Assembly: GCA_020747065.1 (NCBI GenBank)
Contig: JAGMVK010000001.1
Location: 1,984,001-2,048,000, forward strand
Length of the DNA stretch: 64,000 nt
Source of the DNA: Cadophora sp. MPI-SDFR-AT-0126
Taxonomy: Eukaryota > Ascomycota > Leotiomycetes > Helotiales > Ploettnerulaceae
Reading direction: 5' to 3'
Shown here in pieces: positions 34,652 to 46,494 of this stretch; within the stretch, counting starts at the first letter, position 1, and every line of letters begins with the position of its first letter. A model generated the notes under the pieces. It did no database searches, was not told the origin of the DNA, and worked only from the letters and a program-made list of their open reading frames with translations. The position numbers were made by a program, and so were the translations under genes.

Positions 34652-36465
34652 CTACGGCTTGCAGCGACCCATAAATCGAGGATACAGACAACAGGTACGA
34701 ACAGAGTGCTGCTTGCAGATCCAAGCAATGAATCTCTCCAGACCCAATCCGTAACCACCATGAGGAGAAGTACCATACCTATCATTTGGTTAGCAACTGC
34801 ATGTCTTTGAAGGAAGGGAGAGAGGAAAACTTACTTTCGCTGCTCAGTGTACCAGTAGTACTCCTTTGGCGAGATACCTTCTCTCTTATACGCATCCATC
34901 AACTCCTGATACCCCTCCATTCTCATCGAGCCTCCAACAATCTCCCCAACACCCGGCATAAGCACATCAACACTTTCCGTAACCCGTGGGTCCAAGGGAT
35001 CCTTCTTCATATAGAAAGCCTTGATCTCGACTGGGAAGTGGGTGAGGAGGATGGGTAGGTTGATGATATCGGTCATTCTTCGCTCGGCGGCCTCGGCGAT
35101 ATCGTCTCCAAAAACATGGGGGTTGCCTTCTTCGTTGAGGATGGGAGGGTCTTGGGCGTTCAACCAGTCGATGGCATCAGAGTATCTCATTCTCTTGAAC
35201 GGTCTGGAAGGAGGTTGGAATTCGGGGTTGAGCTCCTTGATATAGCCAGCAATCTCCTTATCCTCCAAGATGGTGGTGATGACTCTGCTGATCATCTCCT
35301 CCAAGTGATCCAGCAAGTCGTCGAAATCAATGAAATCAAGCTCGGCTTCGACGTGGGTATATTCGGATAAATGACGACGAGTCAACGACTTCTCAGCACG
35401 GAATGACTTCTCGATGCAGTAAACATTTCCAAGACTGGGGATGCCGGTCTCGAGGTACAGTTGGGATGACTGGGTCAGATATGTTTTCTCGCCATAATAA
35501 TCCAATTCAAAAAGGGTAGATCCGCCTTCAACTTGTGTTTGCACAAAAGCCGGTGGACTGATCTTGGTGAAGCGAAGCTCCTTGTATGCCTTCGCGAAAG
35601 CCCACTCAACAGCTGATCTAACCTTCATAACCGATGAAGCTGTATCTCCTCGAAGAACCAAATGGCGGTTGTCCAACATTGCAGAATCCCATTGATCTTG
35701 TTGAGCCGAGACTCTGTTGGTGATAGCATCCGCATCTGAAGGACTTGCGCCAATTACCTTGTAGTAATCGACGTGAAGCTCACGGCCATCCGGAGCAGTT
35801 TGGCCTGCCAGAACCTTTCTCATTTCACCGTACAGAGTAAGGGAGGTACCCTGGGCAAAAGTGAGAGCTTCGTAGGTCTTAGTCAAGTTGCCGGAGATAA
35901 CACATTGTAAATGCCCATACCCATCAATCAATGTAAGGAAGGTTGCTTGTTTTTGTTGTCGTAGTCTGTGTATGCGTCCGGAGACCTTAACTCGCGTGCC
36001 CTTGACATCTCCCTCGCCCAATTCAACGTTCTTGTCCCCAATTGTGATCTTGACAGCCTTGGGCAGACTCGAGTCTTCAGTGAGGACAATCTTCTTCGCT
36101 TCTTCGAGGGTCTTTAGGCGTGCCTTCTCCTTCTCCTCCTCCTGAGCGGCTTGCTGTTGTTGTTTCAGGACTTTCTTCTTGTGCGCATCCAATGCGCTTG
36201 CAGCCTTCTTCACAGCAGCTTTGGCAGGTTCTTTCCATACAAGTCTCTCTGCTGGATCACCGTCTGCACTGACTGGACCAGTCACAGATGCGCGCGATTG
36301 GTATGTCTTCCCATCACTTCCACCCTGTTGAATGTATGCATATGCCAGCGACTTGTATGGTTTTGACTCTTCTCCAGTTGCCGTCTCGTCGTCTTTGCCG
36401 GCATCTGTATCGACATAAATGGTATCCATCTTCACTCGACTTGCGAGTTCTTGTACTGTGGCCAT
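34652..36465 (-). CDS. DED81: Asparaginyl-tRNA synthetase, cytoplasmic
   Basis: Class IIb aminoacyl-tRNA synthetase charging tRNA-Asn with asparagine. Exons 36465-34835 and 34778-34652 (56-bp intron); 585 aa, the normal fungal length. There is a eukaryotic N-terminal extension with a lysine/glutamine-rich helix at about 85-125. The OB-fold anticodon-binding domain is at about 150-250 ([20 protein letters not shown]). The catalytic core has motif 2 [20 protein letters not shown] with the arginine that binds ATP, and motif 3 [13 protein letters not shown], reached only after splicing. It ends with the family signature LYPRFMGRC. It is an Asn rather than Asp enzyme by the [19 protein letters not shown] and [17 protein letters not shown] blocks. 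It is divergent with DNA ligase I over a 516-bp spacer. No mitochondrial presequence is present. Confidence 0.95.
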
Positions 36466-36981
36466 GTTCGTGGAAAGGTGTTATGTTGTTGTTCTCAATT
36501 GACAATTCTTGACTTTTTGGTGGGGGAGATACGCTGTGGTTCTAAAGACTCACCGCTTTGAGTCACCCCTCAGGGTGTGTCAGTATCCGAAACCCCTGAG
36601 ATTTTAGTGGACTGGAAGCCATTTACGCGGACTCAACGCGCCGACGCGACGAAGCATCATCGTCTTTGTCCCGCGTGTCTCCCAAGCTCGGTGTTTTGAT
36701 TTCTTGATTGCGCTTCTTCCTTTCTGCCAACTGTAACACAAATCAACAAAGCGAAGTTAAAAGAACGAAGTAGGACTTCGAATCTGCCTAAAAGTGCTAC
36801 TTTTCCAACAGCAAGCCCGACTGTTGCCTTCAGGTAGCAGGCAAGCTAATCCTCATCTCTCTTCGCCATTCTCCGATGAACTCAGTCTTCTACAACCACA
36901 ACCTCTTCATACTTAATTGTGGCTTCTCAAAGATTGATCGGCACACTCTTTACGCAGAAATTGGTTCTTAGGTCATTCAAG
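36466..36981. promoter_or_regulatory. Bidirectional promoter (AsnRS / DNA ligase I) with ACGCG cluster
   Basis: The start codons of the two divergent genes are 516 bp apart. Within it, ACGCG occurs at 36625-36629, 36636-36640 and 36644-36648, and its reverse CGCGT at 36672-36676: four copies in 52 bp. ACGCG is the core of the MluI cell-cycle box bound by MBF, which drives G1/S genes including DNA ligase I in yeasts. The full palindrome ACGCGT is not present, so binding is an inference. Confidence 0.55.
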
Positions 36982-39957
36982 ATGCCTCCCAAACAGGCAA
37001 CACTGGGGTACGTTAAAGATTCCCAAACCACCTTGGGGTGGGTCAGACTTTCGTATGGTGAAGGAATTTTGCTAATGCATATTTACAGTAAATTCTTTGG
37101 AAAACCTAATGGCACAAATGCTCCAGCCAAGCAGTCGAAGCTCTCTTTCTCTACCAAACCCACAAGTGTCACCCCTAGTTCCAGTGCGGCCAAGGAGAAC
37201 GAGGATACTGAGATGAAGGATGAGGAGTCAGATACTGAAGTTAAACCAAGACCGAAGAAAGAGGAAGTCATTGATTCGAAGCAGAATGTAAAACCTGGAA
37301 CTGGTAGGCAATTATCAGCTAGAACGTTGTTCTGTGCTGACTTAGTCGTAAACAGAGACGAAGAAGCGATCAAGATCCCCACCACCTGTAGAAGTCAAAT
37401 CGGAGAAGAAGGAAAAAGTCAAGACGGAAGACATCGAGGAGGAGGAAGACGAAGATGAGGAGCCGGTTCTGAAGCGACCTCGCCGCATTGCGGATACGAA
37501 AAAGGAAGTGAAAATGGAAGAGGAGGTTGAAGAGAAATCCGCGCCCAGATCCAAGTCAGAGCCCAAGACCAAAGCAAAGGCGAAGGCAGCCCCTATGAAG
37601 GCTTCAATGCCGCCACCAGCGAAAAACGGCAAAAAGGCGGTCAAGGAGGAAGATGAAGATGACGATGTTGATGAAGTTAGTTCAAGCTCCACGAGAAGAG
37701 CATCTAACGCTTCTTCAGTTTCTGAGGTCGAGGAAGAGATGGAGGAAGATGAAGAGGACGAAAAGCCCGAAGTTGCGGCCAAAACCCGTGAGAAGATTCA
37801 GACAACGCTTAAGGCCAAGGCGAAGGATCCATATCCAGACTGGAAACCTGGAGAGCCCGTACCGTATGCCGCTCTCTGCACAACATTTTCCCTTATCGAG
37901 ATGACTACGAAGCGACTGGTCATAGCAGCACACTGTTCGCTTTTCCTTCGTCAAGTTCTCAGATTGACACCAGACGACATGCTGCCAACCGTGCTTCTTA
38001 TGATCAATAAGCTAGCTGCAGATTATGCTGGAATTGAACTTGGAATCGGCGAATCGTTGATTATGAAAGCAATTGGCGGCAGTACCGGGCGGAGTCTGGC
38101 AATCATCAAGGAAGACCAGAAGCAAATTGGTGATCTTGGTTTGGTCGCTGTCAAGAGTAGAGCCAACCAACCAGTGATGTTCAAGCCGAAACCATTGACA
38201 GTTCGAGCTGTGCACAAAGGACTAATGGATGTTGCTACAACATCTGGAGACGGAGCTCAGGGCCGGAAGGTTGATCTGATCAAGAAGCTACTTGCTGCAG
38301 CGGACATAAACATGTCTGGCAAGGTTGACATCAATAAGGACAAGGGAGGAGCAAGTGAAGCAAAGTTTATTGTACGTTTTCTTGAAGGAAAATTACGTCT
38401 TGGTCTTGCCGAGAAAACCGTCCTTGTTTCTCTGGCACAGGCCATGGTATGCCACGAAATTGAGTCTAAGGGATCTGGAAAGGTTCCAAGTACGGAGCAA
38501 TTAGCGACGGGAGAATCAATACTGAAGGCTGTCCACAGGTATGTTAGTCCTCTGAAATTGTCCTTTTTATACTGAAGTTTGTAGTGAACTGCCCAGTTAC
38601 GATGTGATCATCCCAGCAATGTTGGAACACGGTATCTTCAACCTTCGGGATAATTGTAAACTTCAACCTGGCGTACCACTAAAGCCCATGTTAGCCAAAC
38701 CGACCAAGGCTATCACAGAAGTATTGGATCGATTCGAAAATCAAACCTTTACTTGCGAATACAAGTATGATGGCGAGAGAGCTCAAATCCACTACGTAGC
38801 AAAGGACTCCCCCCAACAATACCGCGGGCCTGCTTCAGCAGCTACCAAAACAGAAAGCGGGGGACTCGCCGCAATCTTTTCCCGCAACTCCGAGGACCTC
38901 TCCAAGAAATACCCCGATATCCTCGCCAAACTTAATACTTGGGTCAAGCCAGACACGAAGAGCTTCGTTCTCGACTGCGAGACCGTGGCATGGGACCTGA
39001 TCGAGAAGAAAGTCCTTCCCTTCCAACAGCTGATGACTCGTAAGAAGAAGGATGTCAAGATTGAAGATGTGAAAGTCAAAGTCTGTGTCTTTGCTTTTGA
39101 TCTCCTCTTCTTGAATGGAGATGCAGTAGTTGGCAAATCACTACGCGAGCGTCGGGAGCTTCTGCATGCATCTTTCATGCCTGTGGAAGGAGAGTTTACA
39201 TTCGCTACCAGTATGGATGGGCAAGAGATCGACGAGATACAGCAATTCCTCGATGAGAGTGTCAAGGCTTCTTGTGAGGGTCTTATGGTGAAGATGTTAG
39301 ATGGCGCGGAGAGTGGATATGAGCCTAGCAAGCGCAGTAGGAATTGGCTCAAGGTATGTCTCAACCGCTCTTTACCTCTGATCGCTCATCTGGGACGAAG
39401 CACTACTAACTCCCACCTAGATCAAAAAAGACTACCTCTCCGGAATAGGCGACTCCCTCGACCTCGTCGTTCTCGGCGCCTACCATGGTAAAGGCAAACG
39501 CACTTCCGTCTTCGGCGCCTTCCTCCTCGCCTGCCACAACCCCACCACCGATACCTACGAAACAATCTGCAATATTGGCACTGGCTTCAGCGAAGCCCTC
39601 CTCCTAAGCCTGCACGCGGAACTCTCCCCCTTAATCATTGACCGCCCCAAACCCTTCTACTCGCATTCTGCCGGGAGTGCGCACCAACCTGATGTCTGGT
39701 TCGAGCCTAAGGTCGTCTGGGAGGTCAAGACTGCGGATTTGACGCTTAGCCCGAGGTATAAGGCGGGATGCAAGGAGGCGCTTGAAGGAGGAGGGGACAA
39801 GGGAATCAGTCTGCGCTTTCCGAGGTTCATCAAGGTCCGCGATGATAAGAAGCCGGATATGGCGACGAGTTCGAGGCAGGTAGGGGAGATGTACAGGAAG
39901 CAGGAGAGTGTGACGAAGAGTAAGGGCCCGGCCGTTGATGACGACTTTGAGTACTGA
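36982..39957 (+). CDS. CDC9: DNA ligase I (ATP-dependent)
   Basis: Five exons: 36982-37007, 37089-37303, 37356-38538, 38585-39353 and 39421-39957; 909 aa. It joins Okazaki fragments and seals nicks in repair. The N-terminus is a PCNA-interacting motif QATLGKFF, assembled by splicing exon 1 to exon 2. An acidic, lysine-rich unstructured region follows to about residue 260 with candidate nuclear signals. Then come the DNA-binding domain (PYAALCTTFSLIEMTTKRL) and the nucleotidyl-transferase domain with the active-site lysine in EYKYDGERAQIH (about K535), motif III FVLDCETVAW, motif IIIa VCVFAFDLLFLNG, motif IV SCEGLMVKM and motif V NWLKIKKDYL, the last spanning intron 4. The OB-fold domain ends with SLRFPRFIKVRDDKKPDMAT. 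It is complete and intact. ACGCG elements upstream suit cell-cycle control. Confidence 0.97.
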
Positions 39958-41483
39958 GTGAGTATGATGATTCGACTGTGCGGGATTAGAGAAGTGAATA
40001 TGTGCTGTGCTGTGCTGTGCTGTATGGGTCTATTGATTTGTTGTTCTTGGAAGGAACACTTCTACTCGCTTGTTATGGTTGGTATGGTTGCGGATAAGGG
40101 CAGGCGAAGCGAGACCCTCATCTCATCTTTTCTATTCAGATCTGAACGGGATGGGCAATAGTGCAAGGAGTGCAAGGTTAGGCGTTACAGGCTTTGCTTT
40201 CTCATGAACCACTCTATCCGGCTCGCTGGGGAAAAGTGGGCGATTTTGTGTGCGGAGAGGGAGACAAATCATTGTATCTGGCTCTTGGCTGTATGGATGG
40301 GCATAAATAGCTTCAAAGACTTCACATCGCTTTCTTGCATATGTTCTGTCCTCGCTGAAGTTCCAGTTGCAACGTAATGCACTAAGGTAGATAGACAGCT
40401 GGTTAGCTGATTAGCTTGATATAAATAAATGACTATTTGTGTTCAGAATGTGAATGTGAATTTAAAAAATACAAGTCTCCATGTTCACTCACATATTTCA
40501 GCTCAGTCTTTACATTTACACCTCCGTAGTTGATCTTACCTGACATTATTGAATACAGGTAGGTAATATAACGCAAATGAGACCACGGAAGGAATATCAG
40601 GGTTAAATTTTTCTTCTCATCTCAGTATCATTTCACTAATCTACAACCGGCCGGTATCTGTGAATTTCTGAAGGTCTTAACATGATTGATTTACTGGAAA
40701 ACCATGCAAAGAACACGCCATTTTTTGGTTGCATGCCACGCTGCCTGCATCTGCATAGCATTGCGTAGTGTAGTATAACATAGCGTTACTGCTGTGCCTG
40801 CATTTTTCTACATCTACACATATGAACATCCATCTGTAGTGTACTGTATCTGCTCCGCAGGAAGTAAGTACAACATGAAGCCACAGCTACCGTGCTCCGG
40901 CCCATGCTAAGTCGCATATGCCTCGTTGGCACAGCGGATGTGAGTTGCAGAGATGTGGGAGTCGGGATACAGCAGGTATTCTCGGTGTGTGTTGAATGGA
41001 ACTGAATGTTGGTTGTATGGGCCAGAGGTTTCGGTACTGGAAGGGGATATGGGCTGATTCAGTTGGGTTGTTTTAGTTTGGGTTGAACGTGAAGTCGTAC
41101 AGAATCAACACCCTCTTCTAGTCCTCCACTCTTACCCAGCTTGTCTGTGTGTATATTGCGTTGTCTGAGCACGACGTCTAGATATATTGGACTAAGCTGT
41201 GAAAGGCGATTGAGCTGAGAGTCTGGACTTCATGTCGTCATGTCCGTACATGTATCTTGGCCTCGAGAAGTTGGAGATCGGTACTTTCTACCAAAGCAAA
41301 AGACATGATCCGGAATAGTCAGAATAAGTGCTTGCCGCTCGTCGAGGTGTATATGCCGGAAAATTCGGGGCCAATTGGCTACCTTGGTTTTCAAAACCCC
41401 CATTGTAAAGTCCATAGTTCATCTCCTCGACTCTTCAATCCTTCCCCTCGTTCTCGAAATGTCCACCACTACTCGACTTCCCC
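39958..41483. other. Convergent 3' spacer, 1.5 kb
   Basis: The 3' regions of DNA ligase I and the Vma22-like gene face each other. A GTGCT short repeat occurs at about 40003-40021. No gene is supported. Confidence 0.55.
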
Positions 41484-42364
41484 TCATACAGCAACCGCCT
41501 CCTTCACACCCTCCCTCACAGTCCCCGCCTCCGCAACCAATGCCTTCGCCTTATACTTCCTGGCTCGTCGAATCTGTATCTCCAGCGCTCGCATCTGCAA
41601 GCTAATACTCGCGAGGCGCGGGATGGAACTCTCGACGACTTGGATGGAAGTGGATTGAGCTGTTCGGAGAGCGCTGGGAATACTGAAGCCGAACATGCGG
41701 ATTGGGTCTGGGGTTTTGTTTTGGGAGGGAAGAGGAATTTTGGGAGGCGAGTTGTTGTCGGTGTCTGGTGAAGTGTCCTTCGAGGACCGCGTTCCGATGT
41801 TGACCTTCTCCATGCCTTCTGCAATATCTTCTGCCTCATCCTGGTCGTTGACATCTTTCTCAACCTTGTCCTCTGCCTTGTCTCCTGGAGCATCGCCCAT
41901 CGCTGCAAATGATTCCGCTCCGACCTTCACAATCTCAAAATCCACCGTCTCGTCTTCAGCATCACCCGTCACTCTGCATAGCCTGCCAGGCGTCATAGCC
42001 CTGCGATCATAAGATTCCCTCCCATAACTCACGCCTCTCTCAGCCTGGAAATTGGCTCGAGCAATATTCGCGTAGACCTAGAATACAGAGCAAAAGTCAA
42101 TATTCATTCCAGTAAAGTAAAGCAGAGTAAGCAGACATAGTGCTGAAGAGCAAAGACTAAAGAGCAAAAAGGGGATCAAGTGCCGCAAGACCCAGCCGCA
42201 AGCCGCATAGGAGAAATTTTTAGAGTTTCCGGGGAATAGGGCCATACCGAAGACTGGAGCGAGCCAAGAGAGCCACGAAGAGAGGTGTACTCGTCTAACA
42301 GGGTGAGATAGCGGACGAGCAGAGAGTCGATCTCGTCCGAGAGGGCTCGAGAGTCTGTCGCCAT
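41484..42364 (-). CDS. V-ATPase assembly factor, Vma22/CCDC115-like
   Basis: Exons 42364-42248 and 42077-41484 (170-bp intron); 236 aa. The first exon is a short helix (LSDEIDSLLVRYLTLLDEYT) that continues as VYANIARANFQ after splicing. The C-terminal block MFGFSIPSALRTAQSTSIQV, followed by a helix ending LEIQIRRARKYKAKA, is the pattern I recognise from Vma22-type proteins. These are peripheral ER factors that help assemble the V0 sector of the vacuolar ATPase. The middle is acidic and poorly conserved (DKAEDKVEKDVNDQDEAED), as usual in this family. Sequence similarity is modest outside the two ends, so the identification is likely but not certain. Confidence 0.7.
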
Positions 42365-43072
42365 TGTTCCTGTTGAAATGCTGCGTGTCTAGAGCGGCTG
42401 GAGAGTTTGCGATAGGATGTGGGATTGTGACGAGGGCTTGCAGGAGTCTAGAATTGAGGGAGGTGAGCTTAGGTTCGTGATAGCTAGCGATTGGCGTGTT
42501 GGGCCACGCGAGCGACGCGTTTGTGCTGGGATGTCCGTGTGGGAGGTTGAGAGGAGGGATTGGATGGAAGTGAAGATGAGTAGATTCTTAGAGGGTAATG
42601 GAGGATGATGCGATGGAATGTCCTTGTAGGGGAAATGAAATGAAGGTAGCTAGGAGGGAGAGGAGAGGAGAGGAGATATAAAGTTTCCTACATAACGGTG
42701 TTCTTCTCTGAGTCTCTTCTCCATACATATCAAGAACTTGAACCCCACAGCCCACCTTTTTCTCCTTCCTGCACTGCCCTTCTCTCATCACTCCAGCTCA
42801 CTTCACCGCCTTTGATATCATATCAATCCACCACTATCAATTGTGGCTGGAACTCAACAAAAGGATCATCTTGTCTCATTTCAATTCTTTAATTCTTACT
42901 GGACTTTTTCTTCGCTATCGAAATTGCCCTGGATCTAGACAGTCCGTTGTTGATCTCGGATACTACTAAGAATCCCTAAACAGGCAGCCCTCGATCGCCG
43001 TTCGTTTCACGAGCCTCTTTCTGCTGCAAACCCTTGGATCCGCCGATGATCCCTTGATCCTGAATTGTCCCG

Positions 43073-43117
<45 letters not shown>

Positions 43118-44047
43118 CAATCCCGGAACCTGCACTGTACACGAGCCGCCTTGTATTGTACCAAGGACTCTGCATATCGACTGTTGGACTGCACCAATCT
43201 GCATCAACTGTCCCAGCTGCACTGTGCTGCACGGCGGCACCTGCAAGCCATTCAACAACACTTCCAACCCCCTGCCCTATCTGCGCAGCCTCCCTACTCA
43301 ATACAGACAGACTATTGTCGCCTGGCTGCCTCAATTATTTGTACAATACGAGCACTGGACGCGTTATCGCTGCACTGCTGCGTCGACTTCCTTCTTTGTC
43401 CTCCTCCTGTTCTGAATCATTTGCTGTCTGATCCAGGATTCCCCCGATCCACTTCTCTACGCTTTCAATCCACTCGACCGGTCCCAGGAAACGACAATCC
43501 GTCGCCCGGGCCGCCTCTCTCCTATCCAATCCTTGCGACAATCAAATCAAATCAACAACCAACGTACCTCCGTACCTACCCTACTGGACCATACCGTAAC
43601 GAATGACATCCTGATCGATATTCAACCTCACCTCCTGACCTGTCTACACTCGATCCCTTCTTGTCTTCCACCGCTCGCTGAATACGGTCGCTGAACTCCC
43701 AATCCGGTCTGCTACTTCCTGCTGTGCTCAAACGCTGCTATTTTAGCCGCACTCCCACTACCTGCAGTCCAATCCCATCCAGCCCAAACCAGGCCAAACC
43801 GAAAAGGGTCAGCTCAGCTACTTATCGGCCTGGATAGCCATAACACATCTTCGTCTCGTCCTCATCCGTCGTAACATCCAACGTCGCCCATCTCCCGAAC
43901 GATCTCCCACCGACCCCCGAGTTGACCTCTCCGTGCGCAGTCAGTGAGCAGATATCACCCAAAGAGTGTAGCGGTACTTGGTTTGCGCAGTGCAGCGTCA
44001 TCGTCTCAGCTCGGCGATCGAACGAAGGAAGGGTAGACAGCGGAACA
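42365..44047. other. Promoter and long 5' leader of cdc42
   Basis: C+T-rich DNA with no supported gene. It contains an AATC tetranucleotide tract at about 43073-43115. Frames such as 43054-43431 are produced by that repeat and by skewed composition. Confidence 0.6.
43073..43115. repeat. AATC tetranucleotide microsatellite
   Basis: About ten uninterrupted copies of AATC end at ATCATCAATCCC. It lies some 930 bp before the cdc42 start codon, probably in its promoter or leader. Confidence 0.95.
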
Positions 44048-44871
<824 letters not shown>

Positions 44872-46494
44872 TGCGGTCCGATTCAGTTATCCAGTCCAGC
44901 CCTCGACGAGCGATCTTCCTTCTTCCCATCCCAATCACAAATTAGAAATCCGCTACCGATCTGTCAACACTCAATCCGTCCATCCGTCACATTCCAATTC
45001 AATACAATTCCACTTCACAAACGAAAACTTTTTTTCCGAATCCTTCAACATTCCGGAGCAGGGAAGAGTTGGGGGGCTGCAAATATGGGGGTCTTGAAGG
45101 CGATACAGTCGCACAGCAGGGCGAGTCAGTCGTGAAAGGAAGCTCAGGAGTTGAAAGCTAGGAGGGAGTGGAAGTCAAGCAAGCAAAGTTCGATCCAATT
45201 AAATAAAGAGAGTAAGAAAGACAGAAAGCAGGGAGTTCCTGGGGTCCATCATATTTTGATCTGTGTTTTTTTTTCTTGCTCTCTTCTCCCGTCCTCTTTT
45301 TTTTTGTTATCTTTTTGCATTGGGGAGTGAATTGGGTTTTTGGGAGTGTTTTGAAGGAAAGAAAGACACAGCAGGCAAGCAAATAGGGCTGGTGTGTATA
45401 CAGACTCAGGTGGTGCTGGTGCAGAATTGGAATTTTTACAATTTCTGGGTGTTCTTTCTAGTTTGTATTTTTCTTCTCGAGAGGCTATGTTTGAGATTAT
45501 GGGAGTAAGTAGTCGGAGTTGAGATGAGGGTTGGTTTTTGAGGTAGGTCAAGTTTTCTTTACACTACTTTTGTTTACCTGTGGCAGATGCTTCTCCTCGA
45601 TGCTTCTTGGTCCTTATTTCTTAGGTTCAGATCTTCATTGAGAATGGTAGCAATCGAGCTGTTGGTTCCTGCTCTAGTCGGGTTTGCTTTTGCTTTGCTC
45701 TGCTTTTAGGGAAGTAGGTAAGTATTTCCTCTCAACTTTCCGTGGCAGAGGTAAATTTAATTTCCTGATACTATCATCATGTTCTTCATTATCAATAGCT
45801 GCGATATGACATGGCCGGTTGAGTGATGGGTTCAGCCCATCTTTTTCTCTTGTTTCGACTTTTCATTCGATCTTTTCTTTCCTTTCTCAATGGTGTTTTC
45901 TTAAACTTTTTTGGTCCTTCCTTCTTTCTAATAGCCAGGCCATCTCATAGTATCGTAGGTGTGGGTGAATGGTTATCGTCCTGTATCCGTTGGAGGCCTG
46001 TTGAAGGTTGAAGTTTGAAGTTGCGGAAGATATTTCTTAGTAGAGTAGAGGCGTGGAAGTGGAGTAGCACAATATATTTATACACTTACTGTGGGTGATA
46101 AGTAGTAAGTAGTAATTAATGATACTAATCTTCTTATTTATCGGAATCGGCATGCGGTACCGAAAAAGTAAATCCACCTGTAAGTCGACAACATCATCGC
46201 ATCATAACGGCCATCGGAATACCATACAAATAGCTCCATCTCGGAATAGGCGTTCGCTTCAGAGGCCAATTCTTGTCTCAAAAGTGGGAGATACAGTACT
46301 GCCGTGATGTCTCTTACTGTACAGAGTGAGTCGGCATTCGATAAGCCATGCCCGGTGGGCCAAGTCAGTCTGATAACGTAATCGCTTCGACATTCTTTCT
46401 TCTCTCCTAATAATAACATCCATAGCTCAACACTTCTGAAATCTTACCTTTCCTCATATTCATTCTTCTTTTCGTCCTGATTTCTTTGAAGAAG
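44872..46494. other. Intergenic, cdc42 3' region and agmatinase promoter
   Basis: T-rich and G-rich strings around 45260-45500 give chance frames on both strands. No motif was found, and no RNA gene was recognised. Confidence 0.5.
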
